Source: Gemmatimonadaceae bacterium | GTDB lineage: Bacteria > Gemmatimonadota > Gemmatimonadetes > Gemmatimonadales > Gemmatimonadaceae | NCBI GenBank assembly: GCA_035633115.1 | Contig: DASQFN010000073.1 | Location: 1 to 64,000, forward strand | Length of the DNA stretch: 64,000 bases | Direction: 5' to 3' | Part shown: one piece after another, positions 1-8,195 of the stretch | Numbering within the stretch: the first letter of the stretch is position 1 | How the letters are laid out: every line of letters starts with the position of its first letter | The notes under the pieces: generated by a model | The model's input: only the letters and a program-made list of their open reading frames with translations | The model's database searches: none | What the model was told of the DNA's origin: nothing | Made by a program: the position numbers and the translations under genes

Positions 1-1001
1 GACGAAGTGACCTGGATACTCGAGGGTCGGCATCCGCGATGGATAAAGGCGCGGCGATTCGGTGTAGTGTGATGCCGGCGTCTCCTGATTCAGCCTCTCG
101 TGAGGACGGACGTCGTTGTATTCCTGACGGAATGAATCGAAGACCCTCTGCTGCGCGCAACAGTCTTCTTCACCGGGTGGACGGCCTGACGCTTCAGTGT
201 GCGGTGCATTCGCTCGTGAGCGCCGTTCTGGTCGGGTCGTCCAGGCAGGATGCGCTGATGCTGAATGCCAAGACGCATCCACCACACGTTGAGATACGAT
301 AATCCGTGAATGGCCTGAGTTGCGAAAGGCACGCCATTGTCGGTGCGGATTGCGAGCGGTAGCCCATAGTCACGGAAGGCTCTTTCGAACACCGGCCGTG
401 CGGTAACTGTCTGAGTTGATAGTAGACCGTGACAGGTGAGCAGAAACCGCGTGTGCTGGTCTGCGATGGTGAGCGGATAGCAGTAAATCCCATTGCCAGT
501 TTTGAACTCGCCCTTGAAGTCTGCAGTCCAGAGATCGTTGGGAGCTCGAGTCGTGGGAGGTACAACTCCCGGATGTTGATGCGGCCGGCGGCGCCGCCGC
601 TTCGCAACCAGACCGTGGCGGGCGAGCAAATCCGCGGTCGTACTCGGTGCCGGCCAGTTCTTCACTCTGGGATTCCTGGTAGCGAGAACACGCAGAAGCT
701 TTCGCGCTCCCCAGAAGGGATGCTGACGCCGAAACTCGCAGATGATATCTGCGAGCTCACCATCGATGCGGTGCGGACAGTGGTGAGGAGCTCGGCTTCG
801 ATCGCCAAGCCCCCGTCGTCCTTCCTCTTCGTACCGCGCCAGCCACTTGTAGCCGATCCGGCGGCTGATGCCGTACCGAGCACAGAGCTCCGACATCGTG
901 AAGCGATCGCTGAGTGCATCGCCAATAAACTGTATTCGCTCTTCCACAGGTGACGTCTCCAACCAAGGCATCGCTATCCTCGCAGAACAAGGCTTAGCCA
1001 T
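1..1001 (-). pseudogene. IS481-family transposase, frameshifted and partial
   Basis: The protein starts with a helix-turn-helix region (about residues 20-70, ending in DRSRAPHH) and continues into an rve-type DDE integrase core with D161 (TADFKGEF), D221 (RTDNGVPF) and E263 (NGAHERMHRTLK). The first possible start is at 1001; the family usually begins MPW, which matches an ATG at 971. The main frame loses family likeness after AVHPVKK at about position 165. The expected tail (AQQRVFDSFRQEYND, then VRPHE) continues in another frame from about 155 and stays open to base 1. A single-base indel near 151-160 therefore splits the gene. IS481 elements are not known to need programmed frameshifting, so this is a dead copy or a sequencing error. 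Confidence 0.8.
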
Positions 1002-1067
1002 GCAGTTTAGAAGGAGTGTTACCTATGTTCCCGGACTAGTCTGTTACCGATGTACCCGGTCTGTACC
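1..1067 (-). mobile_element. IS481-type insertion sequence, cut by left edge
   Basis: The stretch holds an IS481-family transposase reading leftwards, plus a repeated motif just upstream of it. Two near-identical 18-mers, tgttacctatgttcccgg (1017-1034) and tgttaccgatgtacccgg (1042-1059), lie 25 bp apart, followed by a third tgtacc at 1062. IS481 elements often carry such TGT-starting motifs at their ends, so the right end probably lies at about 1060-1070. The left end is outside the window, so target duplications cannot be checked. Confidence 0.7.
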
Positions 1068-1146
1068 GTGCCGCCGCCTAACACTCGTTGAAGCTGACAA
1101 GCGATTTGCGGAAACGCGCTGCGCGCGCAATTGTGTGATTCGCTTG

Positions 1147-1321
1147 CAGCCGGTGTCGTTGCCGAGGTGCGGCGGTGCCCGTCTTGCTTGACACGCTGGG
1201 CGATTTCCTCGCGGTGCTCGCCGGGCCGGTGACAGGTGCGATGGAAGCGACGCTCTACTGGCAGCGGCTGCACGATCGCGCAAAGAATGGACGCGTTTTT
1301 ATTCTTGACCAGCCGCGGTGA
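1147..1321 (+). pseudogene. Probable IS110-family transposase N-terminal remnant
   Basis: No intact gene lies between 1068 and 1459. Here two frames together read like the start of an IS110 (DEDD) transposase: AAGVVAEVRR in one frame (about 1147-1176), then after a one-base slip VPVLLDTLGDFLAVLAG and GPVTGAMEATLYWQRLHDRA up to a stop at 1319-1321. In IS110 proteins the 'GPVxxxxEAT.xYWxxL' segment forms part of the RuvC-like domain. The likeness is from memory of the family and the piece is short, so this is tentative. The rest of 1322-1459 shows nothing recognisable. Confidence 0.35.
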
Positions 1322-1459
1322 GATGTAGACGGAGACACCGTCGCCCGCCCTCCAAGCCTTTGCGGGAGCGTCGACGCGATCCGTCAAGACATTGACGAAT
1401 CTGGACGCCGCAAGATAAAGTACTCGCACCACACCTCGACCCTCCTTCCGCGAGCCGCC

Positions 1460-3265
1460 ATGCGCATTCGTGCCGTCGCTACCGCTCTCCTCTTCGTTAC
1501 ACCTGCGCCTCTATCACTAGGCGCGCAGCAGCCCTCCGTCGAAACACGGCTTCAGGGCTTCGACGGCTACATGGAGAAGATTCTCAAGGACTGGAATGTT
1601 CCTGGCATCGGCGTCGGGGTAGTCGTGAAGGACCGGCTCGTCTTCGCGAAGGGCTACGGCTATCGCGATTACGGAAAGAAGATCCCGTTCACACCGACGA
1701 CGACGATGCCGATCGCGTCAAATACCAAACTGTTCACATCCATAGCTGCCGGGCTGCTTGTGGACGAAGGGAAGCTGGATTGGGACAAACCCATTCGTAA
1801 GTACGTACCGAGCATCGAGTTTTACAACGACGATCTGAATCGAACTGTGACGATTCGCGACATGCTGGCGCACCGTACCGGCATCACACGTCACGACAAC
1901 ATCTGGTACAAATCGGACTTCGGTCAGAAGGATTTATTCCAGCGGATCAAGTATCTCGAACCGACCGAGCCCATGCGCCAGACGTTCATCTACAACAACA
2001 TGATGTACGTCGGCGCGGGATACGCGACCGAGCTGCTGAGCGGCAAGCCCTGGGACGTATTCGTGCGGGAGCGGCTGCTCATCCCACTCGGCATGACGAG
2101 CACAATCTTCAGCATCGCCGAGATGCGGAAGCAGCCTGATCACGGCGTTCCGTACACCGAGAGGCGCGACAACTTCGAACTGTATGCGGCGCCGTATTAC
2201 GAGGAAGACGTCGGCGTTGCACCGGCTGGCGCGATGATCTCCAACATCCGCGATGTATCGCGCTGGCTCATCGCGCTCATGAACGGCGGGAAGCTGGAGG
2301 GCAAGCAGGTGATCCCCGCGAGCGTCATCAAGGCAACGCTCATGCCGTCGATCGCGTTGCCGAATACAGGACTCGAGGTGCGCGGCTGGGGCGAGTTGCT
2401 CAACGCGGCCTATGGGATGGGGCGCTGGATGACGTCGTATCGCGGCCATTTGCTCGCCAATCACGGCGGCGATCTGCCGGGCTTCCATTCGCAAGTCTCA
2501 ATGATGCCCCAGGACAGCATTGGGGTCGTCGTGTTCGTGATTGGAGACCACGCCGCGCCGCTGTACAATGTCGTCTCATACAACGTGTACGAGCGCCTCC
2601 TTGGGATGAGTCTCACGCCGTGGAGTGAGCGACAGCTCGCGATTCGGCTGAAGAACAAGGAGGCCGGGAAGCTCGCGCGCACGAAGGCTGGCGGCGGCCG
2701 TGCCCTTGGTACGAAACCGTCGCACAAGATCACCGATTACGTCGGTGAGTTCGAGCATCCCGCCTACGGCGTCCTAACCGTGACGATGGCCGATACCTCG
2801 CTCATGTACGACTTCCACAAGGTCAGGCTGCCGTTGAGCCATTTCCACTATGACCGGTTTGATACGCCGGACGACGAGCGCGAGGGCAAGTCATCGGTGA
2901 ATTTTCTGACGAACCCACAGGGTGAGATCGACAGGGCTGAGATGTCGCTCGACCAGGCAGCAGTCGTATTCACCCGTCGTGTTCCAGCGTCTCTGGCGAG
3001 CGCAGCGACATTGCGGCAGTATCTCGGGTCCTACGAAACGCCAAGCGGCAACAAGTTCGACGTGGTGCTGCGCACCGACGGCACGCTTGCCATTCAGTAC
3101 GCGAACGGCTCCTTCCAGAACCTCATCCCGTGGCAGCCGCACCGCTTCCGAATCAAAGAATTCCCGGATGTCATCTTCGAGTTTGTCGTCGCTAACGGAC
3201 GCGCAACAGCCTTGAAGCAGTCTGACCCGTCAGGAGAGTTCACCTTCGTTCGAAAGGGATCATAA
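1460..3265 (+). CDS. Exported serine hydrolase, class C beta-lactamase fold, with DUF3471-like tail
   Basis: 601 residues with a cleavable signal peptide (about 1-22, ending LSLGAQQ). The catalytic set of the beta-lactamase/DD-peptidase (S12) fold is complete: SxxK at S87-N-T-K90, YxN at Y178-N-N180, and an HGG at 335-337 in the place of the KTG box. Residues from about 400 on (YVGEFEHPAYGVLTV onward) look like the DUF3471 beta-domain that often follows such hydrolases. The family includes esterases, D-amino peptidases and penicillin-binding-like proteins; true beta-lactamase activity is not implied. It acts in the periplasm. The gene stands alone; the next starts 84 bp downstream on the same strand but in a different functional unit. 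Confidence 0.88.
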   Translation: MRIRAVATALLFVTPAPLSLGAQQPSVETRLQGFDGYMEKILKDWNVPGIGVGVVVKDRLVFAKGYGYRDYGKKIPFTPTTTMPIASNTKLFTSIAAGLLVDEGKLDWDKPIRKYVPSIEFYNDDLNRTVTIRDMLAHRTGITRHDNIWYKSDFGQKDLFQRIKYLEPTEPMRQTFIYNNMMYVGAGYATELLSGKPWDVFVRERLLIPLGMTSTIFSIAEMRKQPDHGVPYTERRDNFELYAAPYYEEDVGVAPAGAMISNIRDVSRWLIALMNGGKLEGKQVIPASVIKATLMPSIALPNTGLEVRGWGELLNAAYGMGRWMTSYRGHLLANHGGDLPGFHSQVSMMPQDSIGVVVFVIGDHAAPLYNVVSYNVYERLLGMSLTPWSERQLAIRLKNKEAGKLARTKAGGGRALGTKPSHKITDYVGEFEHPAYGVLTVTMADTSLMYDFHKVRLPLSHFHYDRFDTPDDEREGKSSVNFLTNPQGEIDRAEMSLDQAAVVFTRRVPASLASAATLRQYLGSYETPSGNKFDVVLRTDGTLAIQYANGSFQNLIPWQPHRFRIKEFPDVIFEFVVANGRATALKQSDPSGEFTFVRKGS

Positions 3266-3349
3266 CGACCGCGTTAGACCGGCTGAAGGCAAGGCATACG
3301 GCGTACGGCAACGAGGTGACTCTTCCCCTCAACACAACTGAGGAAGCGA

Positions 3350-5029
3350 ATGCAGTCGACACAATACGATGCGATCGTCGTCGGATCCGGAATCTCCGGC
3401 GGCTGGGCCGCCAAGGAGCTCGCCGAGAAGGGGCTTCGCGTGCTGATGCTCGAGCGCGGCCGCAACGTCGAGCACGTCAAGGACTACGTCAACGCGACGA
3501 AGGGCGCATGGGAGTACGCTCATCGCGGCGGCCGCACTCAGTCGATGGAAGAGCTGTATCCGGTGCTCAAGCGTGACTACCCGCTGAACGAGACGAACCT
3601 CGCATTCTGGGCTTCCGACAAGGACTCACCGTACACGGAAGTGAAGCGCTTCGACTGGTATCGCGGCTACCAGGTAGGCGGCCGCTCGCTTATGTGGGGA
3701 CGCCAGAGCTACCGGCACGGTGACCTCGACTTTGCTGCCAACGCGCGCGAAGGAATCGCCATCGACTGGCCGATTCGCTACGCCGAGATCGCGCCGTGGT
3801 ACGACCTTGTCGAGAAACACGCCGGCATCTCGGGATCAACTGAAGGTTTGCCGCAATTGCCGGACGGACAATTCCAGCCGGCAATGCCTCTCAACTGCGG
3901 CGAGGAATTGGTGGCCGGACGTTTGTCGAAATTGTACAACGGACGCCGCCGCATCATCCCTGGACGGTGCGCCAACCTCAGCCAGGCACTTCCCGGACGT
4001 GCAGCATGCCAGTACAGGAACGCGTGCTGGCTCGGCTGTCCATACGGCGCCTATTTCAGCACACAGTCCTCTACGCTTCCCGCAGCGGCGAAGACGGGAC
4101 GTATGACACTCAAGCCGTGGGCGATCGTCAGCGAGGTGCTCTACGACCGCGACAAGAAACGCTCGACGGGTGTGCGGGTCCTCGACGCCGTCAGCGAACA
4201 GACGACCGACTACACGGCGCGCGTCGTTTTCCTTTGCGCTTCGACGCTCAACTCCACCTGGCTCCTCATGCGCTCTGCAACCGACGTCTGGCCCGGCGGA
4301 CTCGGCAGCAGCTCAGGCGAGCTGGGCCACAATCTCATGGACCACCATTTCCGATGCGGTGCGTCGGGAAAGCTCGACGGCTTGGAGGACAAATATTACT
4401 ACGGCCGCCGCCCCACCGGGTTCTACATTCCACGATACCGCAATCTGTTTGGCGACAAGCGCGACTACCTCCGGGGGTTTGGGTATCAGGGCAGCGCTGG
4501 GCGAGCGGGCTGGTCACGCGCGGTCGCGGAGCTTGGCGTTGGCGGCGGATTCAAGGACGCGATGTCGGAGCCCGGCCGGTGGGATATTGGCGCGACAGCG
4601 TTCGGCGAGATGCTTCCAAGTCACGGCAATCAGATCGCGCTCGATCAGGCGAAGAAGGACAAATGGGGACTTCCGGTTCTCAAGATCGACTGCGCCACCG
4701 GTGAGAATGAGCGCCTCATGCGCAAAGACATGATCAACGACATGGCGGACATGCTCGAGCAGTGCGGCGTGAAGAACGTGAACGCATACGACAACGAGTA
4801 CTTCCCGGGCATGGGCATCCATGAGATGGGCACGGCACGCATGGGGAGTGATCCGAAGTCGTCGGTCCTCAACAAGTGGAACCAGGTTTGGGATGCACCA
4901 AACGTCTTTGTCACCGACGGCTCAGGCATGGTATCCGGCTCGTGCGTGAATCCTTCACTGACTTACATGGCGCTAACCGCCCGCGCGGCAGACCACGCGG
5001 TGAGCGAGCTGAATCGCCGCAACCTCTGA
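3350..5029 (+). CDS. GMC-family FAD oxidoreductase (large subunit)
   Basis: 559 residues. The N-terminal FAD-binding Rossmann motif is GSGISGG (12-18) followed by the E of LERG that binds the ribose. The C-terminal half has the GMC signatures HEMGTARMG and SCVNPSLTYMAL, which carries the active-site Asn region. It oxidises an alcohol or sugar; the substrate cannot be told from sequence. Closest by architecture are gluconate-, sorbitol- and glucose-dehydrogenase large subunits. There is no signal peptide, yet the next gene, 14 bp downstream, encodes a subunit-3 protein with a Tat-like signal, so export as a complex is likely. A GGAA (3341-3344) a few bases before the ATG fits the start. Confidence 0.9.
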   Translation: MQSTQYDAIVVGSGISGGWAAKELAEKGLRVLMLERGRNVEHVKDYVNATKGAWEYAHRGGRTQSMEELYPVLKRDYPLNETNLAFWASDKDSPYTEVKRFDWYRGYQVGGRSLMWGRQSYRHGDLDFAANAREGIAIDWPIRYAEIAPWYDLVEKHAGISGSTEGLPQLPDGQFQPAMPLNCGEELVAGRLSKLYNGRRRIIPGRCANLSQALPGRAACQYRNACWLGCPYGAYFSTQSSTLPAAAKTGRMTLKPWAIVSEVLYDRDKKRSTGVRVLDAVSEQTTDYTARVVFLCASTLNSTWLLMRSATDVWPGGLGSSSGELGHNLMDHHFRCGASGKLDGLEDKYYYGRRPTGFYIPRYRNLFGDKRDYLRGFGYQGSAGRAGWSRAVAELGVGGGFKDAMSEPGRWDIGATAFGEMLPSHGNQIALDQAKKDKWGLPVLKIDCATGENERLMRKDMINDMADMLEQCGVKNVNAYDNEYFPGMGIHEMGTARMGSDPKSSVLNKWNQVWDAPNVFVTDGSGMVSGSCVNPSLTYMALTARAADHAVSELNRRNL

Positions 5030-5043
5030 TCGGAGATTCATCG

Positions 5044-5823
5044 ATGGCCCAGTATCAGGACGAAAGCGATCGTCTCGGAGGGATTGCGTTGATCGACCGG
5101 CGCGAGGCAATTCGGCGCGTCGCGCTATTCCTCGGAGGCACCACACTCGTGGGCGGCAGCGCGCTTCTTACTGCATGCGAGCGAGAGCGTCCGCAGGCTC
5201 CGGCGACAGGTCCCGTTGGTGAGTTTACTTCCGCCGACATCGCATATCTCGACGAGATTGCAGAGACGATTCTTCCGGAGACGAAAACTCCGGGCGCCAA
5301 GGCTGCGAAGACTGGCGCATTCATGGCTCTCATGGTCACGGACAGCTACAGCGCGCCCGACCAGAAGATCTTCCGTGACGGCATGCTCAAGCTGGACGAA
5401 GCGAGCCGTAAGGAGACCAACGCGACGTTCATGGCCGCGACGCCGGAACAGCGGCTCGCGGTGCTATCGAAGCTCGATCGCGAGCAGAGGATCCAAAGTG
5501 ACTCGAGAGCCGCTGCGAGTCGTAAGGCGCGCGGTCTCCCGCCCGCGAAACAAGAGGAACAGGCGGAACAGGCGGAGCCCGAGAAGCATCTTCCCGACCA
5601 GCGTCGGGAGCTCGCTCCGGGCTCGGACGTCGGCGCAGCAACGGCGATCACTGCAGACACGCCGTCGCACTACTTCCGGATGATGAAAGAGCTCGCGCTG
5701 CTCGGCTACTTCACGTCGGAGATCGGCTGCACGCAAGCGCAGCGGTACATGGAGTCGCCGGGCCGCTTCGATCCGTGCACCGAGTATCGTCCCGGGGAGA
5801 AGGCCTGGGCGCCGCACGCCTGA
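5044..5823 (+). CDS. Gluconate 2-dehydrogenase subunit 3-like protein with Tat signal
   Basis: 259 residues from the ATG at 5044, which has a GGAG 8-10 bases upstream; a longer reading overlapping the previous gene lacks support. The N-terminus has a twin-arginine-like segment (DRREAIRRVALFLGG) followed by a hydrophobic stretch and a lipobox-like ALLTAC. The middle matches the small-subunit family PF13618. A charged segment rich in Glu, Gln and Ala at about 155-190 is likely a linker. In FAD-dependent sugar dehydrogenases such a small subunit carries the Tat signal for the signal-less GMC subunit. The c-type cytochrome that normally completes the enzyme is not in the neighbourhood. Confidence 0.85.
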   Translation: MAQYQDESDRLGGIALIDRREAIRRVALFLGGTTLVGGSALLTACERERPQAPATGPVGEFTSADIAYLDEIAETILPETKTPGAKAAKTGAFMALMVTDSYSAPDQKIFRDGMLKLDEASRKETNATFMAATPEQRLAVLSKLDREQRIQSDSRAAASRKARGLPPAKQEEQAEQAEPEKHLPDQRRELAPGSDVGAATAITADTPSHYFRMMKELALLGYFTSEIGCTQAQRYMESPGRFDPCTEYRPGEKAWAPHA

Positions 5824-5855
5824 CCTGACTCATCGAAGGCCGCAACACCGCAGCG

Positions 5856-6938
5856 TCAGCTGGTGATTAGATGCAAGTCGCCGAACTCGTGCCACAGATA
5901 GTGGTGATGTAACGCCGCTTCGTACGCGAGAGCGAGATGCTCGCTTCCCGCCAGCGCCTCCAGCATCGAGAGATGCGAAGCTTTTGGCTCGTGCAGCCCC
6001 GTGAGAATCGCATCGACCACGAGAAGTCCGCGTTCAGGAGTGATGACGAGATCGGTCCAGCCTTGACCGCTCTTCAGGCGACCGTCGGCATCGGCAACAG
6101 TCTCCAGCGCTCGCACGACGGTCGTTCCAACGGCGACGACTCGCGCGCCACGTGAGCGCGCCGAGTTGATCGCCAACGCCGTCGAATTCGGCACACGATA
6201 GCGTTCGGGATACGGCGGCTCGTCCACTTCGAGGCTCGACACGCCAGTGTGCAGCACGAGCGGCGCAATTCGCACTCCTTTCCGAGCAAGGCGCTCGACG
6301 ATCTCGTGGGTGAATCCTCGCCCGGCCGATGGCATTTCGGCGCTTCCGGATTCCGCCGAGAAGATCGTCTGGTAATACGATAGCGGCCACGACTTTCGCA
6401 CATATGAGTACCGGATCGGCATCCCGTACTGCGCAGTGTATGTAGTTGAATGGTCAGGCAGGGTCAGCTCAGCGATCCAGAGTCTCACCCGCCCAGCTGG
6501 ATACGCATCGGGATCAGCCAGATACGGAGCGACGAGCCTGGCCGTCGCGCCGGCGGGAAGATGAACGAGCTCACCAGGCTCGGCATCGAAGAGCGGAGTC
6601 GTTCCCTTCTCCGCGTGCTGCCGCAATTCCACGACCCACCGGTTTTCAGAGAGCGGTGTTGAAAGATGCAGCACGATGTCTCTCGTGCGTCCGTCGCCCG
6701 CCGCGCGCTCCGCGTCAAGCGCTGCGTTGATGGTCGCGCTCGCGTTGACCACGACCACATCGCCCGAGTTCATGAAATCCGGGAAGTCGAAGAAGCGCGT
6801 GTGAGTGATGGCGTCGTCACTCGTGCGCGATACCATCAGGCGCACCTGATCGCGCGCCAGCCCGCGCACTTCCGGTGGCTCGCGCGCCGCGAGCTCATCG
6901 GAGACCTGAAACTCGAGGCGCGCCTCCAGCGCGATCAC
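5856..6938 (-). CDS. QueA-like S-adenosylmethionine:tRNA ribosyltransferase-isomerase paralogue
   Basis: 360 residues, the usual QueA length. The family fold is recognisable: an N-terminal RFFDFPDFMNSGDVVVVN segment and a C-terminal THEIVERLARKGVRIAPLVLH, TGVSSLEV and VGTTVVRALE, then FLH-like 'ILTGLHEPKASHLSML'. Genuine QueA proteins read NDTRVIPARL after the VVVN; here it is NASATINAALDA. That places it in a divergent branch whose reaction is not established. No other queuosine gene is nearby. Its ATG overlaps the stop of the SDR gene by 4 bp (ATGA), so it is translated from the same message and would be under the same SoxR-type promoter. Confidence 0.8.
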   Translation of the reverse strand: MIALEARLEFQVSDELAAREPPEVRGLARDQVRLMVSRTSDDAITHTRFFDFPDFMNSGDVVVVNASATINAALDAERAAGDGRTRDIVLHLSTPLSENRWVVELRQHAEKGTTPLFDAEPGELVHLPAGATARLVAPYLADPDAYPAGRVRLWIAELTLPDHSTTYTAQYGMPIRYSYVRKSWPLSYYQTIFSAESGSAEMPSAGRGFTHEIVERLARKGVRIAPLVLHTGVSSLEVDEPPYPERYRVPNSTALAINSARSRGARVVAVGTTVVRALETVADADGRLKSGQGWTDLVITPERGLLVVDAILTGLHEPKASHLSMLEALAGSEHLALAYEAALHHHYLWHEFGDLHLITS

Positions 6939-7654
6939 GCTGCTACCGCATCAGCGGCACCGAGCGCCGCCGCAAGGTACCGCCCGCTCGGCAGGTTGCC
7001 CTCAAGAAGCGTGATGAACGCCGGCACACGCGCCTCGGGAAGCGGACGATCGCTGATGTCCTCGCCGGGAAACGCAGCCTGCTGCATGTCGGTGCGCAAA
7101 TCGCCGGGATCGACCCAGTAGACTTTTACCGAGGGGTTTTCCGCGGCGAGCACGGCGGACAGCTGCTCCAGTGCGGCCTTGCTCGAGCCATACCCTCCCC
7201 AACCGGGGTAGGCGTTGACTCCGGCGTCGCTCGTCACGTTGATGACACGAGCGTCCGGCTTGAGCGCGTTCCGCACCGCCTGCAGGATGCCAAGCGGGGC
7301 GACGACATTGGCTTCGAATACAGCGGTGAGCACGTCGAGTGGATAATCGAGCAGCTCCGGCTGAGGACTGGGACCCAATGCGCCAGCGTTGTTGATGACC
7401 GCATCGAGCCCGGCGTGTCCGCGGGCGAGAACTGCGAGCGCCTCTCGGTGCGCCGGCTCGGTGACGTCACCGGCGAGCGCGGCGACGTGCGTTCGTGCCG
7501 CGAGCTCGTCACGCACGGAGCGAAGGCGTTCGGTGTCGCGCGCCGTAAGGATGAGATTCCAGCCGCGGGTCGCGAGGCCGCGAGCGAGCGCGAGTCCGAG
7601 GCCTCGCGACGCGCCGGTGATCAGTGCGGTCTTTTCTCTGGAGCGGTCTTTCAC
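6935..7654 (-). CDS. Short-chain dehydrogenase/reductase
   Basis: About 239 residues from a GTG at 7654, chosen because GGGAGA (7659-7664) sits 5 bases before it; an upstream ATG at 7690 would lie inside the promoter region. SDR signatures are all present: cofactor motif TGASRGLG, NNAG, the catalytic Ser region NVTSD, and YGSSK (Tyr-x-x-x-Lys). The arginine after TA in LILTARDTERL suggests NADPH use. First gene of a two-gene operon with the QueA-like gene, and divergent from soxR across a SoxR box. Substrate unknown. Confidence 0.88.
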   Translation of the reverse strand: MKDRSREKTALITGASRGLGLALARGLATRGWNLILTARDTERLRSVRDELAARTHVAALAGDVTEPAHREALAVLARGHAGLDAVINNAGALGPSPQPELLDYPLDVLTAVFEANVVAPLGILQAVRNALKPDARVINVTSDAGVNAYPGWGGYGSSKAALEQLSAVLAAENPSVKVYWVDPGDLRTDMQQAAFPGEDISDRPLPEARVPAFITLLEGNLPSGRYLAAALGAADAVAA

Positions 7655-7686
7655 GGTGTCTCCCTGCAGAAGTTGGTGGTAGAGAG

Positions 7687-7717
7687 GCAATCTACAAGTT
7701 CAAGTGAACTTGAAGTC
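7687..7717 (-). promoter_or_regulatory. SoxR-type promoter with embedded SoxR box
   Basis: On the minus strand the sequence reads TTGACT (7717-7712), a 19-bp spacer (7711-7693), then TAGATT (7692-7687). The spacer is filled by TTCAAGTGAACTTGAA (7697-7712), a near-perfect palindrome matching the known SoxR box core CTCAAGTTAACTTGAG. A 19-bp spacer, too long for unaided RNA polymerase, is the hallmark of MerR/SoxR-activated promoters. It points at the SDR/QueA-like operon; soxR starts 34 bp away on the other side. Confidence 0.85.
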
Positions 7718-7745
7718 AAGACCCTGCAGGCATAGATTGTCACGA

Positions 7746-8195
7746 ATGGACGATCTTCTTCTGATTGGCGAGGTCGCGCGCCGCAGCGGCGTTGCAGCTT
7801 CGGCGCTCCGCTTCTACGAGGAGCGAGGGCTCATCACATCAGACCGCACCATCGGCGGACAACGGCGCTATCAGCGGGCAGTCCTGCGACGGATTGCATT
7901 CATTGTCTTTGCGCAGCGAGTGGGACTCACGCTGGAGGAGATCCGCACGGAGCTCGCGAAGCTTCCGCCGCATCGCGCGCCAACGGGCCGCGACTGGTCC
8001 CGACTCTCAAAAACGTGGACATCGCGAATCGATGAGCGCATCGAAGAGCTCGAGCGCCTCAGAGCCGGACTCACTCAATGCATCGGCTGCGGCTGTCTTT
8101 CACTCGACCGTTGCCAGCTCTCGAACCCCGGCGACTGGGCCGGTCGCCTTGGACCGGGTCCACGCTACTGGATCGGGGACCGGCCGAGTCGATGA
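7746..8195 (+). CDS. soxR: Redox-sensing transcriptional activator SoxR
   Basis: 149 residues. A MerR-type winged helix-turn-helix (IGEVARRSGVAASALRFYEE, residues 7-26) is followed by a dimerisation helix and the SoxR [2Fe-2S] loop CIGCGCLSLDRC, with cysteines 112, 115, 117 and 123 in the spacing of the E. coli protein, then the typical NPGD. SoxR is activated when its cluster is oxidised, for example by redox-cycling compounds. The likely target is the divergent operon through the SoxR box at 7697-7712. No soxS is present, as usual outside enterobacteria, where SoxR controls a few genes directly. Confidence 0.95.
   Translation: MDDLLLIGEVARRSGVAASALRFYEERGLITSDRTIGGQRRYQRAVLRRIAFIVFAQRVGLTLEEIRTELAKLPPHRAPTGRDWSRLSKTWTSRIDERIEELERLRAGLTQCIGCGCLSLDRCQLSNPGDWAGRLGPGPRYWIGDRPSR

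Noticed and set aside
39-1191. Several open frames on the plus strand across the transposase region
   Set aside because: They are antisense or out-of-frame readings of the transposase gene and show no family features.
1460-3265. Class C beta-lactamase resistance gene
   Set aside because: The fold matches, but the KTG box is HGG and the protein has a DUF3471-like tail, so a general serine hydrolase or esterase is more likely.
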